Origin: Microbacterium sp. W4I20
GTDB lineage: Bacteria; Actinomycetota; Actinomycetes; Actinomycetales; Microbacteriaceae
Direction: 5' to 3'
DNA: 64,000 nucleotides
NCBI RefSeq assembly: GCF_030816505.1
Contig: NZ_JAUSYB010000001.1
Location: forward strand, 2,728,001-2,792,000
The notes under the pieces are model-generated. The model was not told the origin of the DNA. It saw only the letters and a list, made by a program, of their open reading frames with translations, and did not search any database. Positions 25,289 to 34,072 of this stretch are shown here, one piece after another. Position numbers and translations under genes: made by a program. The stretch's first letter is position 1; each line of letters begins with the position of its first letter.

Positions 25289-26805
25289 CCGTCGCACTCG
25301 AAGTCACTGGGCTCCGCAAGACGTTCCCTGGAGTGGTCGCGCTCGCGAGCGCCGACCTCGTGGTGGAGGCGGGCTCGATCCACGCGCTGATGGGCGAGAA
25401 CGGCGCCGGGAAGTCCACGCTCATCAAGATCGTCACCGGCGTGCAGGGAGCCGATTCGGGGCGGATGCTGCTCGCCGGCGAAGAGGTCGCCTTCGGCAAC
25501 CCGCAGGAGGCGATGGCGGCCGGCGTCGGCGTGGTGCACCAGGAGCGCAACGTCGTGCGGGAGTTCACGGTCGGCGAGAACATCGTGCTCTCCGCGCTGC
25601 CGCGCAAGGGCGGACGGGTGGACTGGCGCCGAGTGTGGGTGGAGGCGAAGCGCTGCCTCGACATGCTCGACCTGAACATCGACCCGCGCACTCCGATGAG
25701 CGAGCTGTCTGCCGCGCAGATGCAGCTCGTCGAGATCGCCCGCGGCCTGTATCGCAGTGCGCAGGTGCTGCTGCTCGACGAGCCGACAGCCTCGCTCAGC
25801 AAGGACGAGGCCGAGCGGCTCTACACGGTCGTGCATCAGCTCGCTGCCGAGGGGACGGCCATCGTTCTGGTCAGCCACAAGCTCGACGAGGTGTTCGCGC
25901 ACTGCGACGCGATCACGGTGCTCCGCGACGGCAGCACGGTCATGCCGTCGCAGCCGATCGCCGACACCACCCGCGACGAGGTCATCGCGCGGATGGTCGG
26001 TCGGACGCTCGCAGACCTCGAGGTGGGCGAGCGGGCCGTGGAGCGCACCGGCACCCCGGCCCTCGAGCTGACCGATGTGAGCACGGCCGCCGGTCACCGC
26101 GACATCAGCCTCGCCGTGCACCCGGGCGAGGTGGTCGGACTCTACGGACTGGTCGGCGCCGGTCGTACCGAGCTCGCCCGATCGATCCTCGGCCTCGACC
26201 GCATCACCGCCGGGCAGCTCCGCGTCGATGGCCGGCCGGTGCGGATCCGTTCGGTGCGCGATGCGCTCCGCCGTTTCCGCATCGGATACGTCACCGAGAA
26301 CCGCAAGGAGGAGGGCGTCTTCCTCCTGCAGTCGATCACACGCAACGTCGCGGTGACGATCTGGTCGGAGCTGTCGAGGTTCGGCGGCTTCGTCTCCGGG
26401 CGCCGCGAGCGCGAGGCCGTCGACCGCTACATCGAGATGCTCGACATCAAGGTGTCGTCACAGGATCAGCTCGCCGGTCAGCTCTCCGGAGGCAATCAGC
26501 AGAAGGTCTCGCTGGCGAAGTGGCTCGCCGCCCGTACCCGGGTGCTCATCATCGATGAGCCGACGGTGGGGATCGACGTGCGCACCAAGCAGGCGTTCTA
26601 CGAGCTGATCTGGAAGCTCGCCGACGACGGCATGGCGATCCTCCTCATCTCCAGCGACCTCGCCGAGATGGTCACGCTGGCCGACCGCATCGTCGCGATG
26701 GACCGGTTCGTCGTGCGCGGCACCATCGAGAACACGCACCAGTACGAGGCGATGAGCACCGAGGTGATGGGCCACATCCACAGCCCGGCGGTGGAAACGG
26801 CATGA
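25285..26805 (+). CDS. Sugar ABC transporter ATP-binding protein (RbsA/XylG-like)
   Basis: This is a 506-residue protein with two nucleotide-binding domains, as usual for CUT2 importers. Domain 1 has Walker A GENGAGKST at residues 38-46, signature LSAAQMQLVEIARGL and Walker B VLLLDEP. Domain 2 has the expected degenerate Walker A (LVGAGRTEL), signature LSGGNQQKVSLAKWL and VLIIDEP. It energises import through the two upstream permeases. It is the only carbohydrate-importer ATPase in the window; both CUT1 systems lack one. Confidence 0.94.
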   Translation: MTVALEVTGLRKTFPGVVALASADLVVEAGSIHALMGENGAGKSTLIKIVTGVQGADSGRMLLAGEEVAFGNPQEAMAAGVGVVHQERNVVREFTVGENIVLSALPRKGGRVDWRRVWVEAKRCLDMLDLNIDPRTPMSELSAAQMQLVEIARGLYRSAQVLLLDEPTASLSKDEAERLYTVVHQLAAEGTAIVLVSHKLDEVFAHCDAITVLRDGSTVMPSQPIADTTRDEVIARMVGRTLADLEVGERAVERTGTPALELTDVSTAAGHRDISLAVHPGEVVGLYGLVGAGRTELARSILGLDRITAGQLRVDGRPVRIRSVRDALRRFRIGYVTENRKEEGVFLLQSITRNVAVTIWSELSRFGGFVSGRREREAVDRYIEMLDIKVSSQDQLAGQLSGGNQQKVSLAKWLAARTRVLIIDEPTVGIDVRTKQAFYELIWKLADDGMAILLISSDLAEMVTLADRIVAMDRFVVRGTIENTHQYEAMSTEVMGHIHSPAVETA

Positions 26806-27785
26806 TCGCCGCGCGCACGCACCGCGGTCTCGCGTTCACCACGCTCGGGATCGGCTGCGCGCAGCTCGGGAACCTCCACCGGGCGATGTCCGACGAGCAG
26901 GCGGAGGAGACGGTCCACGCCGCGTGGGCTGCCGGGGTGCGGTACTTCGACACGGCGCCGCACTATGGCCTCGGACTCTCGGAGCGCCGGCTCGGGCGTG
27001 CTCTCTCCACATACCCGCGCGATGAGTACGTGCTCTCCACCAAGGTCGGGCGGCTTCTCGTGCCGACGCCTGAGACCGCGCACCAGAGTGACATCGCGAA
27101 CCTGTTCGACGTGCCGGCGGATGCGCGGCGGGTCTGGGATTTCAGCCGCGACGGCATCCGCCGATCACTCGATGCGAGCCTGGAACGCCTCGGCCTCGAC
27201 CGCGTCGACGTCGTCTACCTGCACGACCCGGACGAGCACTGGGAGGCGGCGTCCACGATCGGCGTCGACACCCTCGTCGACCTGCGGGAGCAGGGCGTCA
27301 TCGGTGCCTGCGGAGCGGGGATGAACCGGGCCGACATGCTCGCCGACTTCATCGCGCACACCGACATCGACATCGTCATGTGCGCCGGTCGCCTGACGCT
27401 GCTCGAGCAGGAGAGTGCGGTGCGGATGCTGCGCCTCGCACGCGAGCGCCATGTCGCGGTCGTCGCCGCCGGGGTCTACAACTCCGGCATCCTCAGCCGG
27501 GAGACGGTACCCGACCGGATCACCTACGACTACGCCGCGGCATCCGACGACATACTGCGACGCGCACGCGACATCGAGCGCATCTGCCGCGACCACGGGG
27601 TCGCGCTGCCGGCCGTCGCTCTGCAGTTCCCGCTGCGCTCGCCGCAGGTGGTCTCGGCCGTCGTCGGCGTCGAGAACCGCGAGCAGGCGGAGGCGGCCGC
27701 TGCGAGGATGGCGGCATCCGTCCCCGACGAGCTGTGGAGCGCGCTCGCCACTGCCGGGCACATCGTCACCCACGAGCTGGTCTGA
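26802..27785 (+). CDS. Aldo/keto reductase, probable sugar (L-fucose/D-threo-aldose-type) dehydrogenase
   Basis: This is a 327-residue TIM-barrel oxidoreductase. The catalytic tetrad is visible as Asp50 and Tyr55 (YFDTAPHYG), Lys81 (LSTKVG) and the His of VVYLHDPDEH. The set GLGLSERRLGRAL and VAAGVYNSGIL resembles L-fucose dehydrogenases and pyridoxal 4-dehydrogenases. In this operon, oxidation of an aldose to its lactone is likely, preparing the acid for the enolase-family dehydratase. It overlaps the ATPase gene by four bases. A lactonase is not encoded in the operon. Confidence 0.86.
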   Translation: MIAARTHRGLAFTTLGIGCAQLGNLHRAMSDEQAEETVHAAWAAGVRYFDTAPHYGLGLSERRLGRALSTYPRDEYVLSTKVGRLLVPTPETAHQSDIANLFDVPADARRVWDFSRDGIRRSLDASLERLGLDRVDVVYLHDPDEHWEAASTIGVDTLVDLREQGVIGACGAGMNRADMLADFIAHTDIDIVMCAGRLTLLEQESAVRMLRLARERHVAVVAAGVYNSGILSRETVPDRITYDYAAASDDILRRARDIERICRDHGVALPAVALQFPLRSPQVVSAVVGVENREQAEAAAARMAASVPDELWSALATAGHIVTHELV

Positions 27786-27799
27786 CCCGAAGGAGAATC

Positions 27800-28120
27800 A
27801 TGCGCGTCGCCCTGCATTCCACGATCGTCGAGGGATCGATCGACGAGTATCGCGTCCAGCACGCCACGATCCCGGCCGACCTCCGCGCACTGTTTGGCGA
27901 GGCCGGCATCCGGGACTGGACGATCTGGCGCTCCGGGCGCCACCTGTTCCACCTGGTGGAGTGCGAGGACTTCGGCCAGGCCATGAGCGTGGTGGAGCCG
28001 CATCCCGCGAACATCGCGTGGCAGCAGGACATCGGCCGCTTCGTGGAGGCTTTCCACGGCCCGGACGGCGAAGAAGGATTCGCCCCGATCGAGGAGGTGT
28101 GGTCGCTCGAGAACGAATGA
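27800..28120 (+). CDS. L-rhamnose mutarotase family protein (RhaM-like)
   Basis: This is a 106-residue small protein starting at ATG 27800 behind AAGGAG. RVALHSTIVEGSIDEYRVQH, WTIWRSGRHLFHLVECED and NIAWQQDIG match the RhaM/DUF718 ferredoxin-like fold that interconverts anomers of L-rhamnose or related deoxysugars such as L-fucose. As the last gene of the operon it would feed the correct anomer to the aldo/keto reductase. Its presence is the best hint that the imported sugar is a 6-deoxyhexose. Confidence 0.85.
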   Translation: MRVALHSTIVEGSIDEYRVQHATIPADLRALFGEAGIRDWTIWRSGRHLFHLVECEDFGQAMSVVEPHPANIAWQQDIGRFVEAFHGPDGEEGFAPIEEVWSLENE

Positions 28121-28131
28121 CCCCGGCCAGC

Positions 28132-28581
28132 TCAGGGAGCCACGGGGTAGTGGCTCGTGATCGCGATGCGGTTCCAGCTGTTGATCACGACGGCGAGCCA
28201 GGTCACGGCCGCGATCTGCTTCTCGTTCAGGATGCCGTCGACATCGATCCCGCGGTCGTGCAGCCGACCGTGGTCGCCGATCATCGTCACGCGCTCGGCG
28301 ATCTGCAGAGCCGCCTGCTCTTCGGGTGTGAAGTACTGGGACTCCCACCACCCCGCCAGCACCGCGAGCCGGTCGGCGGTCTCGCCGTGCTTCACGGCGT
28401 CGGCTGCGTGCATCCTCAGGCAGAAGGCGCAGCCGTTGAGCTGCGAGGCCCGCACCTTCACCAGCTCGACGAGCAGCGGCGACAGCCCGGCATCCGCTCC
28501 TGCTTCTGCGGCCTTTCCGGCGAACTCCAGCATCGCCTGGTACGGAGCTGCGTAGATCTTGCCGATGTTCACGTGCGACAA
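28132..28581 (-). CDS. Carboxymuconolactone decarboxylase/AhpD-like protein, TTG start
   Basis: This is a 149-residue helical protein with the AhpD-type redox motif Cys51-x-x-Cys54 followed by His58 (CAFCLRMHA). Such proteins act as alkylhydroperoxidase partners or general thiol-disulfide peroxidases. The TTG at 28581 is chosen as the start because AAAAGGAGAG lies just upstream. The frame stays open to an ATG at 28671 that has no ribosome binding site and adds a low-complexity tail. The gene is convergent with the mutarotase gene and stands alone. Confidence 0.87.
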   Translation of the reverse strand: MSHVNIGKIYAAPYQAMLEFAGKAAEAGADAGLSPLLVELVKVRASQLNGCAFCLRMHAADAVKHGETADRLAVLAGWWESQYFTPEEQAALQIAERVTMIGDHGRLHDRGIDVDGILNEKQIAAVTWLAVVINSWNRIAITSHYPVAP

Positions 28582-28697
28582 GTCGTCTCTCCTTTTCCCG
28601 GGGCGCGTCTGCGCCTCCATGAGTACCGACGACGCAGCCGTCTGATCTGTGACGACCGACGGGCGATTCACACCGACGAAGTCCGTAGGCTGGAGCC

Positions 28698-28874
28698 ATG
28701 ACCAAGAACATCTGGACCATCCTCGGCGTGATCCTGGCCATCGTGATCGCGTGGTGGATCGTCAGCGCCGTGTTCTCGGTGCTGTGGTTCATCGCCAAGC
28801 TCGCGATCGTGCTGGTCGTCGCCGTGGGAGTCTTCTTCGTGCTGCGGAGCGTCTTCAGCCGCGCCGACGACTGA
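28698..28874 (+). CDS. Small two-segment membrane protein
   Basis: This is a 58-residue reading frame with a good layout: TGGAG lies just before the ATG, there is a Lys/Asn start, two hydrophobic helices (ILGVILAIVIAWWIVSAVF, then LAIVLVVAVGVFFVL) and a charged end RSVFSRADD. It lies between divergently placed genes and has actinobacterial codon use. No family was recognised. It is probably a real small inner-membrane protein. Confidence 0.7.
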   Translation: MTKNIWTILGVILAIVIAWWIVSAVFSVLWFIAKLAIVLVVAVGVFFVLRSVFSRADD

Positions 28875-28884
28875 GTCCGGCTCC

Positions 28885-29835
28885 CTACGCCCCCGTCGTC
28901 GGGAAGTCCACGCCGGTCAGCTGTTCCGACGACCGCCAGATCCGCTCGGCATCCGCGTTGCTGCGCAGCCGCGAATACAGCGGCTGCTCGGCGGGGGCGC
29001 CGCCGAGGTGCCCGGGGCCGCGAGGTCCGTACAGATGTCCGGTCACGGCATCCGGTGACGAGGCCGCGTACAGCGCAGGAAGCGCCGCCGTCTCGGGGGT
29101 GCCGACCAGCAGCCCACGCGCCGACAGCCAGCGGATCACGCGCACGCCGACCGTGTCCTCGGCGCGGCCGATCTCGGGTCGCGCCGCGAGCAGGCTGGTC
29201 GGAGCGATGCCCGGATGCGACAGGTTGCTCGTGATCCCCCACCCGAGAGCCTCGCTGCGCCGGGCGAGCTCCAGACCGAACATCCCGAACGCGATCTTGG
29301 ACTGGCTGTAGGCGCGCCCGCCGTCATAGGACCGCTCCCAGTTCAGGTCGTCCCAGTTGATGGCGCCGTGATTCGCCGAGATGCTCAGCTGCGAGGTCAC
29401 CCGCGCCCGTCCGGCCCGCAGCAGGGGCAGCAGCCCGGCGACGAGGGCGAAGTGCCCGAGGTGGTTGGTGCCGAACTGCACCTCGAAGCCGTCTCGGGTG
29501 GTCTGCCGCTCGGGTGGTGTCATCACACCGGCGTTGTTGATCAGGAGGTGCACGGGTCGCCCGTCCGCGCGCATCGCCTCGCCGAAGGCCGCGACGGACT
29601 CGAGCGAGGAGAGGTCGAGCAGCACCGTCTCGAGGTGGGTCCCGGGTGCGATCGCTCGGATGGCGGATGCTGCCGCCTCGCCCTTCTGCGGGTTGCGCAC
29701 CGGGAGTACGAGCTCGGCGCCGGCGCGGGCGAGCCGGGTCGCGATGCGCAGACCGATCCCGTCGCTGCCGCCCGTGACGACAGCACGAGTGCCGGAGAGT
29801 GGGCGGATGTCGATGTCGACGATTGTGCGGGACAT
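28885..29835 (-). CDS. Short-chain dehydrogenase/reductase
   Basis: This is a 316-residue SDR starting at ATG 29835, set by AGAAGGAG upstream. The cofactor motif TGGSDGIG is at residues 21-28, NNAG follows, and the catalytic Tyr-x-x-x-Lys is YSQSK. The length and the C-terminal extension resemble retinol-dehydrogenase- or protochlorophyllide-reductase-like SDRs. It is divergent from an XRE regulator with an MmyB-type ligand domain, a frequent pairing in actinobacteria in which the regulator controls the neighbouring SDR. The substrate is unknown. Confidence 0.9.
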   Translation of the reverse strand: MSRTIVDIDIRPLSGTRAVVTGGSDGIGLRIATRLARAGAELVLPVRNPQKGEAAASAIRAIAPGTHLETVLLDLSSLESVAAFGEAMRADGRPVHLLINNAGVMTPPERQTTRDGFEVQFGTNHLGHFALVAGLLPLLRAGRARVTSQLSISANHGAINWDDLNWERSYDGGRAYSQSKIAFGMFGLELARRSEALGWGITSNLSHPGIAPTSLLAARPEIGRAEDTVGVRVIRWLSARGLLVGTPETAALPALYAASSPDAVTGHLYGPRGPGHLGGAPAEQPLYSRLRSNADAERIWRSSEQLTGVDFPTTGA

Positions 29836-29954
29836 GGTGCTCCTTCTGGTCACCACCAGCCTGCGGGGAGCCGCGCTGCGCATCCAGGACTTCGCGTGCA
29901 GTGGATACGACGCCCGGGGGAGTGCGAGTATCGGATCGGCAGGAGAGGAACGGC

Positions 29955-30797
29955 ATGTCGATCGATCGAGAAGCGCTCGCGGGGTTCCTGCGTCTGCGTC
30001 GTGACACGCTGCAGCCGGAGGATGTCGGGCTGCAGCGCGGACGGCGACGGCGCACCGAGGGGCTGCGGCGCGAGGAGGTGGCGGCGCTCAGTCACATGTC
30101 GGCCGACTACTACGCGCGCCTCGAGCGCGGAGACGGTCCGCTGCCGTCTGAGCAGATGCTCGCCGCGATCGCCCAGGGCCTCCACCTGACGATCGACGAG
30201 CGCGATCATGTGTTCCGACTGGCCGGCCATCAGCCGCCGCCGCGCGGCGGAACGAGTGACCACATCAGTCCGGGGATGCTGCGGATCCTCGACCGGCTCG
30301 AAGACACCCCGGCCGAGATCGTGACGGAACTCGGCGAGACGCTGCGCCAGACCGCGCTGGGCGTGGCCCTCACCGGAGACACGGCGTCGATCCAGGGGCC
30401 GGAGCGCAGCCTCGGATACCGCTGGTTCAGCGACCCGCAGACGCGACGGCTCTACGCACCCGAAGAGCACGACTTCCTCTCGCGCCTCTGGACATCGGGG
30501 CTCCGTGAGGTGATCGGTCGGCGCGGGCCGGCGTCACGCGCGGCGCGAATGGCGGCAGCGCTGCTCGAGCAGAGCGCGGAGTTCCGGCAGCTCTGGGAGA
30601 CGCACGAGGTGGGGCTCCGCCCGCGGGAGACGAAGCGCTTCGTGCACCCCGAGCTCGGCCCGCTCGAACTCACCTGCCAGAGTCTGCTCGACCCCGAGCA
30701 CTCGCACGCGCTGCTGGTCTACACGGCGATCCCGGGCTCGGAGAGCCACGAGAAGCTGCGGCTGCTCTCCGCACTCGCCCCGCGCGTCGCCGTCTGA
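29955..30797 (+). CDS. XRE family regulator with MmyB-like ligand-binding domain
   Basis: This is a 280-residue regulator starting at ATG 29955 behind AGGAGAGGA. Residues 1-80 form an XRE helix-turn-helix (RTEGLRREEVAALSHMSADY then YARLERGDG). The rest is the PAS-like MmyB ligand-binding domain, with the typical GYRWFSDPQTRRLY-type segment in the middle and FVHPELGPLELTCQSL near the end. Related proteins bind fatty acids and act on the divergent dehydrogenase gene. The same arrangement here predicts control of the SDR gene at 28885. Confidence 0.9.
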   Translation: MSIDREALAGFLRLRRDTLQPEDVGLQRGRRRRTEGLRREEVAALSHMSADYYARLERGDGPLPSEQMLAAIAQGLHLTIDERDHVFRLAGHQPPPRGGTSDHISPGMLRILDRLEDTPAEIVTELGETLRQTALGVALTGDTASIQGPERSLGYRWFSDPQTRRLYAPEEHDFLSRLWTSGLREVIGRRGPASRAARMAAALLEQSAEFRQLWETHEVGLRPRETKRFVHPELGPLELTCQSLLDPEHSHALLVYTAIPGSESHEKLRLLSALAPRVAV

Positions 30798-30809
30798 CCT
30801 CGCGCGGCA

Positions 30810-32192
30810 CTACACGCGGGCCGGCGACCCGATCCGGTACTTCGCGGCGCGGTGCGTGTCCTGCACCCGGTCGCCCTTGCCCTGCAGCTTGTGGCGCAGG
30901 GTGCCCGGCGTGTACTCCTCGGGGTAGGCGCCGCGGGCGCGGAGCACCGGGATGACGTGGTCGATCACGTCCTGCCAGGTGCCCGGCGTGACCGCGTAGG
31001 CGAGGTTGAACCCGTCGATGTCGGTCTCGTCGACCCAGGACTGCAACTCGTCAGCGATCTCCTCGCCGGAGCCGACGATCGTGGGTCCGAGGCCGCCGAT
31101 GGCGTTGTGCCGACCGAAGTCGCCGACGGTCCATTCACGCCCGAGGTCCGCTTCCTCCTTGAGGTGCTGCAGCACGGACTGGATCGCGTTGGACTCGACG
31201 TTGCCGACCGGCTCGTCCTCGGCGTACTGCGAGAGGTCGACGCCCATCCAGCCCGACATGAAGGTCAGCGCGCCCTCCGGGCTCGCGTACGAGAGGTACT
31301 CGGCATGCTTCGCCGTGGCCTCTTCGCTGGTCGCCGCCGTGATGACGGTGAGCAGCGTGTAGATCCGCGCGTCGTACCGCCCGCGGCCGGCCGCCTCGAG
31401 GCCGTCGCGGATGCGCTTCACGGTCCCGGCGAGCACCTCCTTCGAGGGGGCTGCGACGAAGATCGCCTCGGCGTTCTCCGACGCGAAGCGCACGCCGCGG
31501 GGGCTCGCACCGGCCTGATAGATCACCGGGGTGCGTTGCGGGGACGGCTCGGAGATGTGGATGCCGGGAACGCTGAAGTGCTTGCCCTCATGCCCGATCG
31601 GATGCACCTTGGTGTGGTCCGTGAAGATGCCGCTCTCGCGGTCCTCGATGACGGCATCGTCTTCCCACGACCCCTCCCACAGCTTGTAGAGCACCTCGAC
31701 GTACTCGTCGGCGTGGTCGTAGCGGTCGTCGTGTGCGAGCTGATCCTCCTGGCCCATGTTGCGCGCGGCGCTGGGCAGGTAGCCGGTCACGACGTTCCAG
31801 CCGATGCGACCCTGCGTGAGGTGGTCGAGTGTGCTCAGACGCCGGGCGAACGGGTACGGGTGCTCGAACGCGGTGCCCGCGGTGATGCCGAACCCGAGGT
31901 GCTCGGTGACCGCGGCCATCGCGCTGACCAGCAGGATCGGGTCGTTCACCGGCACCTGGGCACCGTTGCGGATCGCGGCCTCGTTCGTGCCGCCGTAGAC
32001 GTCGTAGGTGCCGAGCACGTCGGCGATGAAGATGCCGTCGAACGTCGCACTCTCGAGCAGCTTCGCGAGATCCGTCCAGTAGGAGATCGTGTTGTACTGG
32101 CGCGAGCGGTCATCCGGATGCCGCCACAGGCCGGACGACTGGTGGGCGACGCAGTTCATGTCGAAGGCGTTGAAGCGGATCTGTCGGGTCAT
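30810..32192 (-). CDS. LLM-class flavin-dependent monooxygenase, NtaA/SnaA/DszA type
   Basis: This is a 460-residue enzyme taken from ATG 32192 (TRQIRFNAFDMNCV), the usual N-terminus of this family. Another ATG lies at 32201, and the frame reaches 32375 only through repeat DNA. Family phrases include GLWRHPDDRS, GRIGWNVVTGYLPSAARNMG, and SPQRTPVIYQAGASPRG. These FMNH2-dependent oxygenases act on sulfones, nitrilotriacetate or similar small pollutants and need a separate flavin reductase, which is not encoded nearby. No ribosome binding site is obvious. Confidence 0.88.
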   Translation of the reverse strand: MTRQIRFNAFDMNCVAHQSSGLWRHPDDRSRQYNTISYWTDLAKLLESATFDGIFIADVLGTYDVYGGTNEAAIRNGAQVPVNDPILLVSAMAAVTEHLGFGITAGTAFEHPYPFARRLSTLDHLTQGRIGWNVVTGYLPSAARNMGQEDQLAHDDRYDHADEYVEVLYKLWEGSWEDDAVIEDRESGIFTDHTKVHPIGHEGKHFSVPGIHISEPSPQRTPVIYQAGASPRGVRFASENAEAIFVAAPSKEVLAGTVKRIRDGLEAAGRGRYDARIYTLLTVITAATSEEATAKHAEYLSYASPEGALTFMSGWMGVDLSQYAEDEPVGNVESNAIQSVLQHLKEEADLGREWTVGDFGRHNAIGGLGPTIVGSGEEIADELQSWVDETDIDGFNLAYAVTPGTWQDVIDHVIPVLRARGAYPEEYTPGTLRHKLQGKGDRVQDTHRAAKYRIGSPARV

Positions 32193-32244
32193 GAAACCCA
32201 TGAAACGGGACGGGTCGCGCTCCGACAAGGAAGGCGACACGGGC

Positions 32245-32343
32245 GGACACATTCGCGCAGCATCCGATCGGGGACAGATGTCGGCCGACACGCCAGATGT
32301 CGGACCGATAGGCCGAATGTGTCCTACATCTGGCGTGTCGGCC
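32245..32343. repeat. Interleaved inverted repeats downstream of pnuC
   Basis: Two nested inverted repeats interlock. GGACACATTCG (32245-32255) pairs with its complement at 32314-32324, and an 18-base arm (32283-32300) pairs perfectly with 32326-32343. GATGTCGG also occurs in direct copies. The region lies past the stop of the minus-strand pnuC gene and before the monooxygenase gene, and carries no plausible coding sequence. Confidence 0.75.
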
Positions 32344-32391
32344 GTGTGGTGGTGTGGTGATGTACCGGCGAGCACCGGGGGATGCCGGGGG

Positions 32392-33093
32392 TCAATCGTC
32401 GTCCATGTGCGGACTCGGATCCGGCGGGATGATCACGACCGCCCGCGCGGCCGTGACCTGCGCACGCCACCACACCACGAACCCGACGGCCGTGAAGGCC
32501 CCGTAGAAGACGTACATCAGCCCGGTCGCGTAGTAGCCCGAGCCGAAGAGCAGCGGCACCCCGACCACGTCGACCGCGATCCACACGAGCCAGAACTCAG
32601 TCCAGCCCTTCGCCATTCCGTACGTCGCGACGAGGGATCCGACGAAGGTCCAGGCATCCGCCCATACCGGCTCCCAGGAGCCGAGCGCGCGGAACAGCGG
32701 AGTCAGCGCCACCGCTCCGACGATCATCACGAGCACCATCCCGACGCGCGCACCGGTCGGCGCCCATCGCGGGGTCACGCGTCCGCCTTCGGCGTTCCGC
32801 CAGCGCACCCAGCCGTAGATCGCGACCGCGATGAACATCACCTGACGTCCGGCCTGCCCGAGCAGGTGGGGCAGCTGGTGGTCGGGGCTGAGGATCGAGC
32901 CGAGGAAGACGGTGAGCAGCAGGATGTTCCCCACGATGCCGACCGGCCACGCCCAGATCTTGCGCCGCATGCCGCCGAGGGCGCTCGCGAGTCCGAAGGC
33001 GTTGCCCACGACCTCGCGGATGAGCAGCGTCTGCCCGCCGGGCAGCATCCACTGCGAGTTGAAGGCTTCGGCCAGCCAGCGCAGAACGTCCAT
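32392..33093 (-). CDS. pnuC: PnuC-like nicotinamide riboside/mononucleotide transporter
   Basis: This is a 233-residue inner-membrane protein with about seven hydrophobic segments. The PnuC core is visible as EVVGNAFGLASALGGMRRKIW near the N-terminus and YGWVRWR, then FWLVWIAVDVVGVPLLFGSGY with the conserved Trp and aromatic residues. PnuC facilitates uptake of the NAD precursor nicotinamide riboside. The GNAT gene ends only five bases upstream, so the two form a small operon. No NAD-responsive riboswitch was recognised upstream. Confidence 0.9.
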   Translation of the reverse strand: MDVLRWLAEAFNSQWMLPGGQTLLIREVVGNAFGLASALGGMRRKIWAWPVGIVGNILLLTVFLGSILSPDHQLPHLLGQAGRQVMFIAVAIYGWVRWRNAEGGRVTPRWAPTGARVGMVLVMIVGAVALTPLFRALGSWEPVWADAWTFVGSLVATYGMAKGWTEFWLVWIAVDVVGVPLLFGSGYYATGLMYVFYGAFTAVGFVVWWRAQVTAARAVVIIPPDPSPHMDDD

Positions 33094-33098
33094 CGGGA

Positions 33099-33644
33099 TC
33101 AGGATGCCGCGTCGGTCGTGAGGGGTTCGTCAGGGGTCGCCCGCTCATCGAGCGTGAGCTGCAGCATGCTGAGGTCGAGCCAGCGTCCGAACTTGGCGCC
33201 GACCTGCGGCATCCGTCCCACCTCGGCGAAGCCGAGCCGCTGGTGCAGCACGATCGACGCGACATTGCCGCTCTCGATCCCGCCGATCATGACGTGGATG
33301 CCGGCGGCACGCGCCCGCACGACGAGTTCGGCCATGAGGGTCTTGCCGATGCCGCGTCCGCGCTGGGCGCCCCGCACGTAGACCGAGTGCTCGACGGTGC
33401 GGCGGTATCCGCTGTGCGGACGCCACTGCGCGTAGGACGCGTAACCGACGACACCCGTGTCGTCGACCGCCACGATGACCGGGTATCCCTTGGCCGTGCG
33501 GTCGGCGAGCCAGGCGGCCCGGTCGTCGACGTCGACCGCATCCTCGTTCCAGATCGCGGTGGTGTGCACCACGGCGTGGTTGTGGATCTCGGTGATCGTC
33601 TCGAGATCGGCCGTCACGGCGTCTCTGATCTGCACGGTGCTCAT
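33099..33644 (-). CDS. GNAT N-acetyltransferase, phosphinothricin acetyltransferase-like
   Basis: This is a 181-residue GNAT enzyme. The acetyl-CoA loop is [13 protein letters not shown], preceded by the strand VEHSVYV. The start ([20 protein letters not shown]) and the end ([18 protein letters not shown]) match the Pat/Bar/MddA group, which acetylates phosphinothricin, methionine sulfoximine or related small amines. It is the first gene of a two-gene unit with pnuC. The physiological substrate is unknown. Confidence 0.9.
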   Translation of the reverse strand: MSTVQIRDAVTADLETITEIHNHAVVHTTAIWNEDAVDVDDRAAWLADRTAKGYPVIVAVDDTGVVGYASYAQWRPHSGYRRTVEHSVYVRGAQRGRGIGKTLMAELVVRARAAGIHVMIGGIESGNVASIVLHQRLGFAEVGRMPQVGAKFGRWLDLSMLQLTLDERATPDEPLTTDAAS

Positions 33645-33843
33645 CGGCGGGGTCTCTCTTCTGCGGCGCTTCGGGGCGCAAGCCGACGCTAGCAGGATGC
33701 CGCGGTGCGGGCAGAGTGCACGACCTCACTGTCTTGCCGGTTCTGCACATCTTCCGGCTCCCTGAGCGGGAGGCGCAGGGGGAGAGGGAAGGTCGGCGCG
33801 ATGCTGGCCTCATGAGTCGGGTGAGAATCTTGCCTCCCAGGCC

Positions 33844-33855
33844 GTTACATGTAAC
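33844..33855 (+). promoter_or_regulatory. Perfect palindrome GTTACATGTAAC before the MazE-like gene
   Basis: A 12-base perfect dyad ends ten bases before the antitoxin start codon, with TTGCCT (33828-33833) upstream as a possible -35. Type II antitoxins normally bind such dyads to repress their own operon, so this is a likely autoregulatory operator. Confidence 0.55.
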
Positions 33856-33865
33856 ACTCAGGGGC

Positions 33866-34072
33866 ATGACCGTGAAGTCGAGGGTGGCCGAGTATCGGCG
33901 CCGGATGCGAGAACGAGGACTGCGACCGATACAGGTCTGGGTTCCCGATGTCCGGACCCCGTCGTTCGCCGTGGAGGCCGCCCGGCAGAGTGCACTCGTC
34001 GCGCACGGCCGGCATGCCCACGAAGAGCAGCAGTACGTCGAGTCGATCTCGGCTCCGTGGGACGACGAGTGA
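33866..34072 (+). CDS. MazE-like antitoxin (DUF3018)
   Basis: This is a 68-residue protein starting at ATG 33866. [20 protein letters not shown] is the hallmark N-terminus of the antitoxin MazE/DUF3018 family of actinobacteria, and the acidic C-terminus (DDE) would cover the toxin's RNA-binding surface. Its stop overlaps the GTG start of the toxin gene (GTGA), giving coupled synthesis. It is expected to neutralise the MazF-like RNase and to repress its own promoter. Confidence 0.85.
   Translation: MTVKSRVAEYRRRMRERGLRPIQVWVPDVRTPSFAVEAARQSALVAHGRHAHEEQQYVESISAPWDDE

Noticed and set aside
30810..32375. Longer start for the monooxygenase at 32375
   Set aside because: The extra 61 residues are encoded by the inverted-repeat region and do not belong to the family's N-terminus.
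32193..32391. NAD-related riboswitch near pnuC
   Set aside because: The structured DNA lies downstream of pnuC, not upstream. It was kept only as a repeat.
33645..33843. Hidden gene between the GNAT and MazE-like genes
   Set aside because: No frame with a start, ribosome binding site and plausible composition was found.
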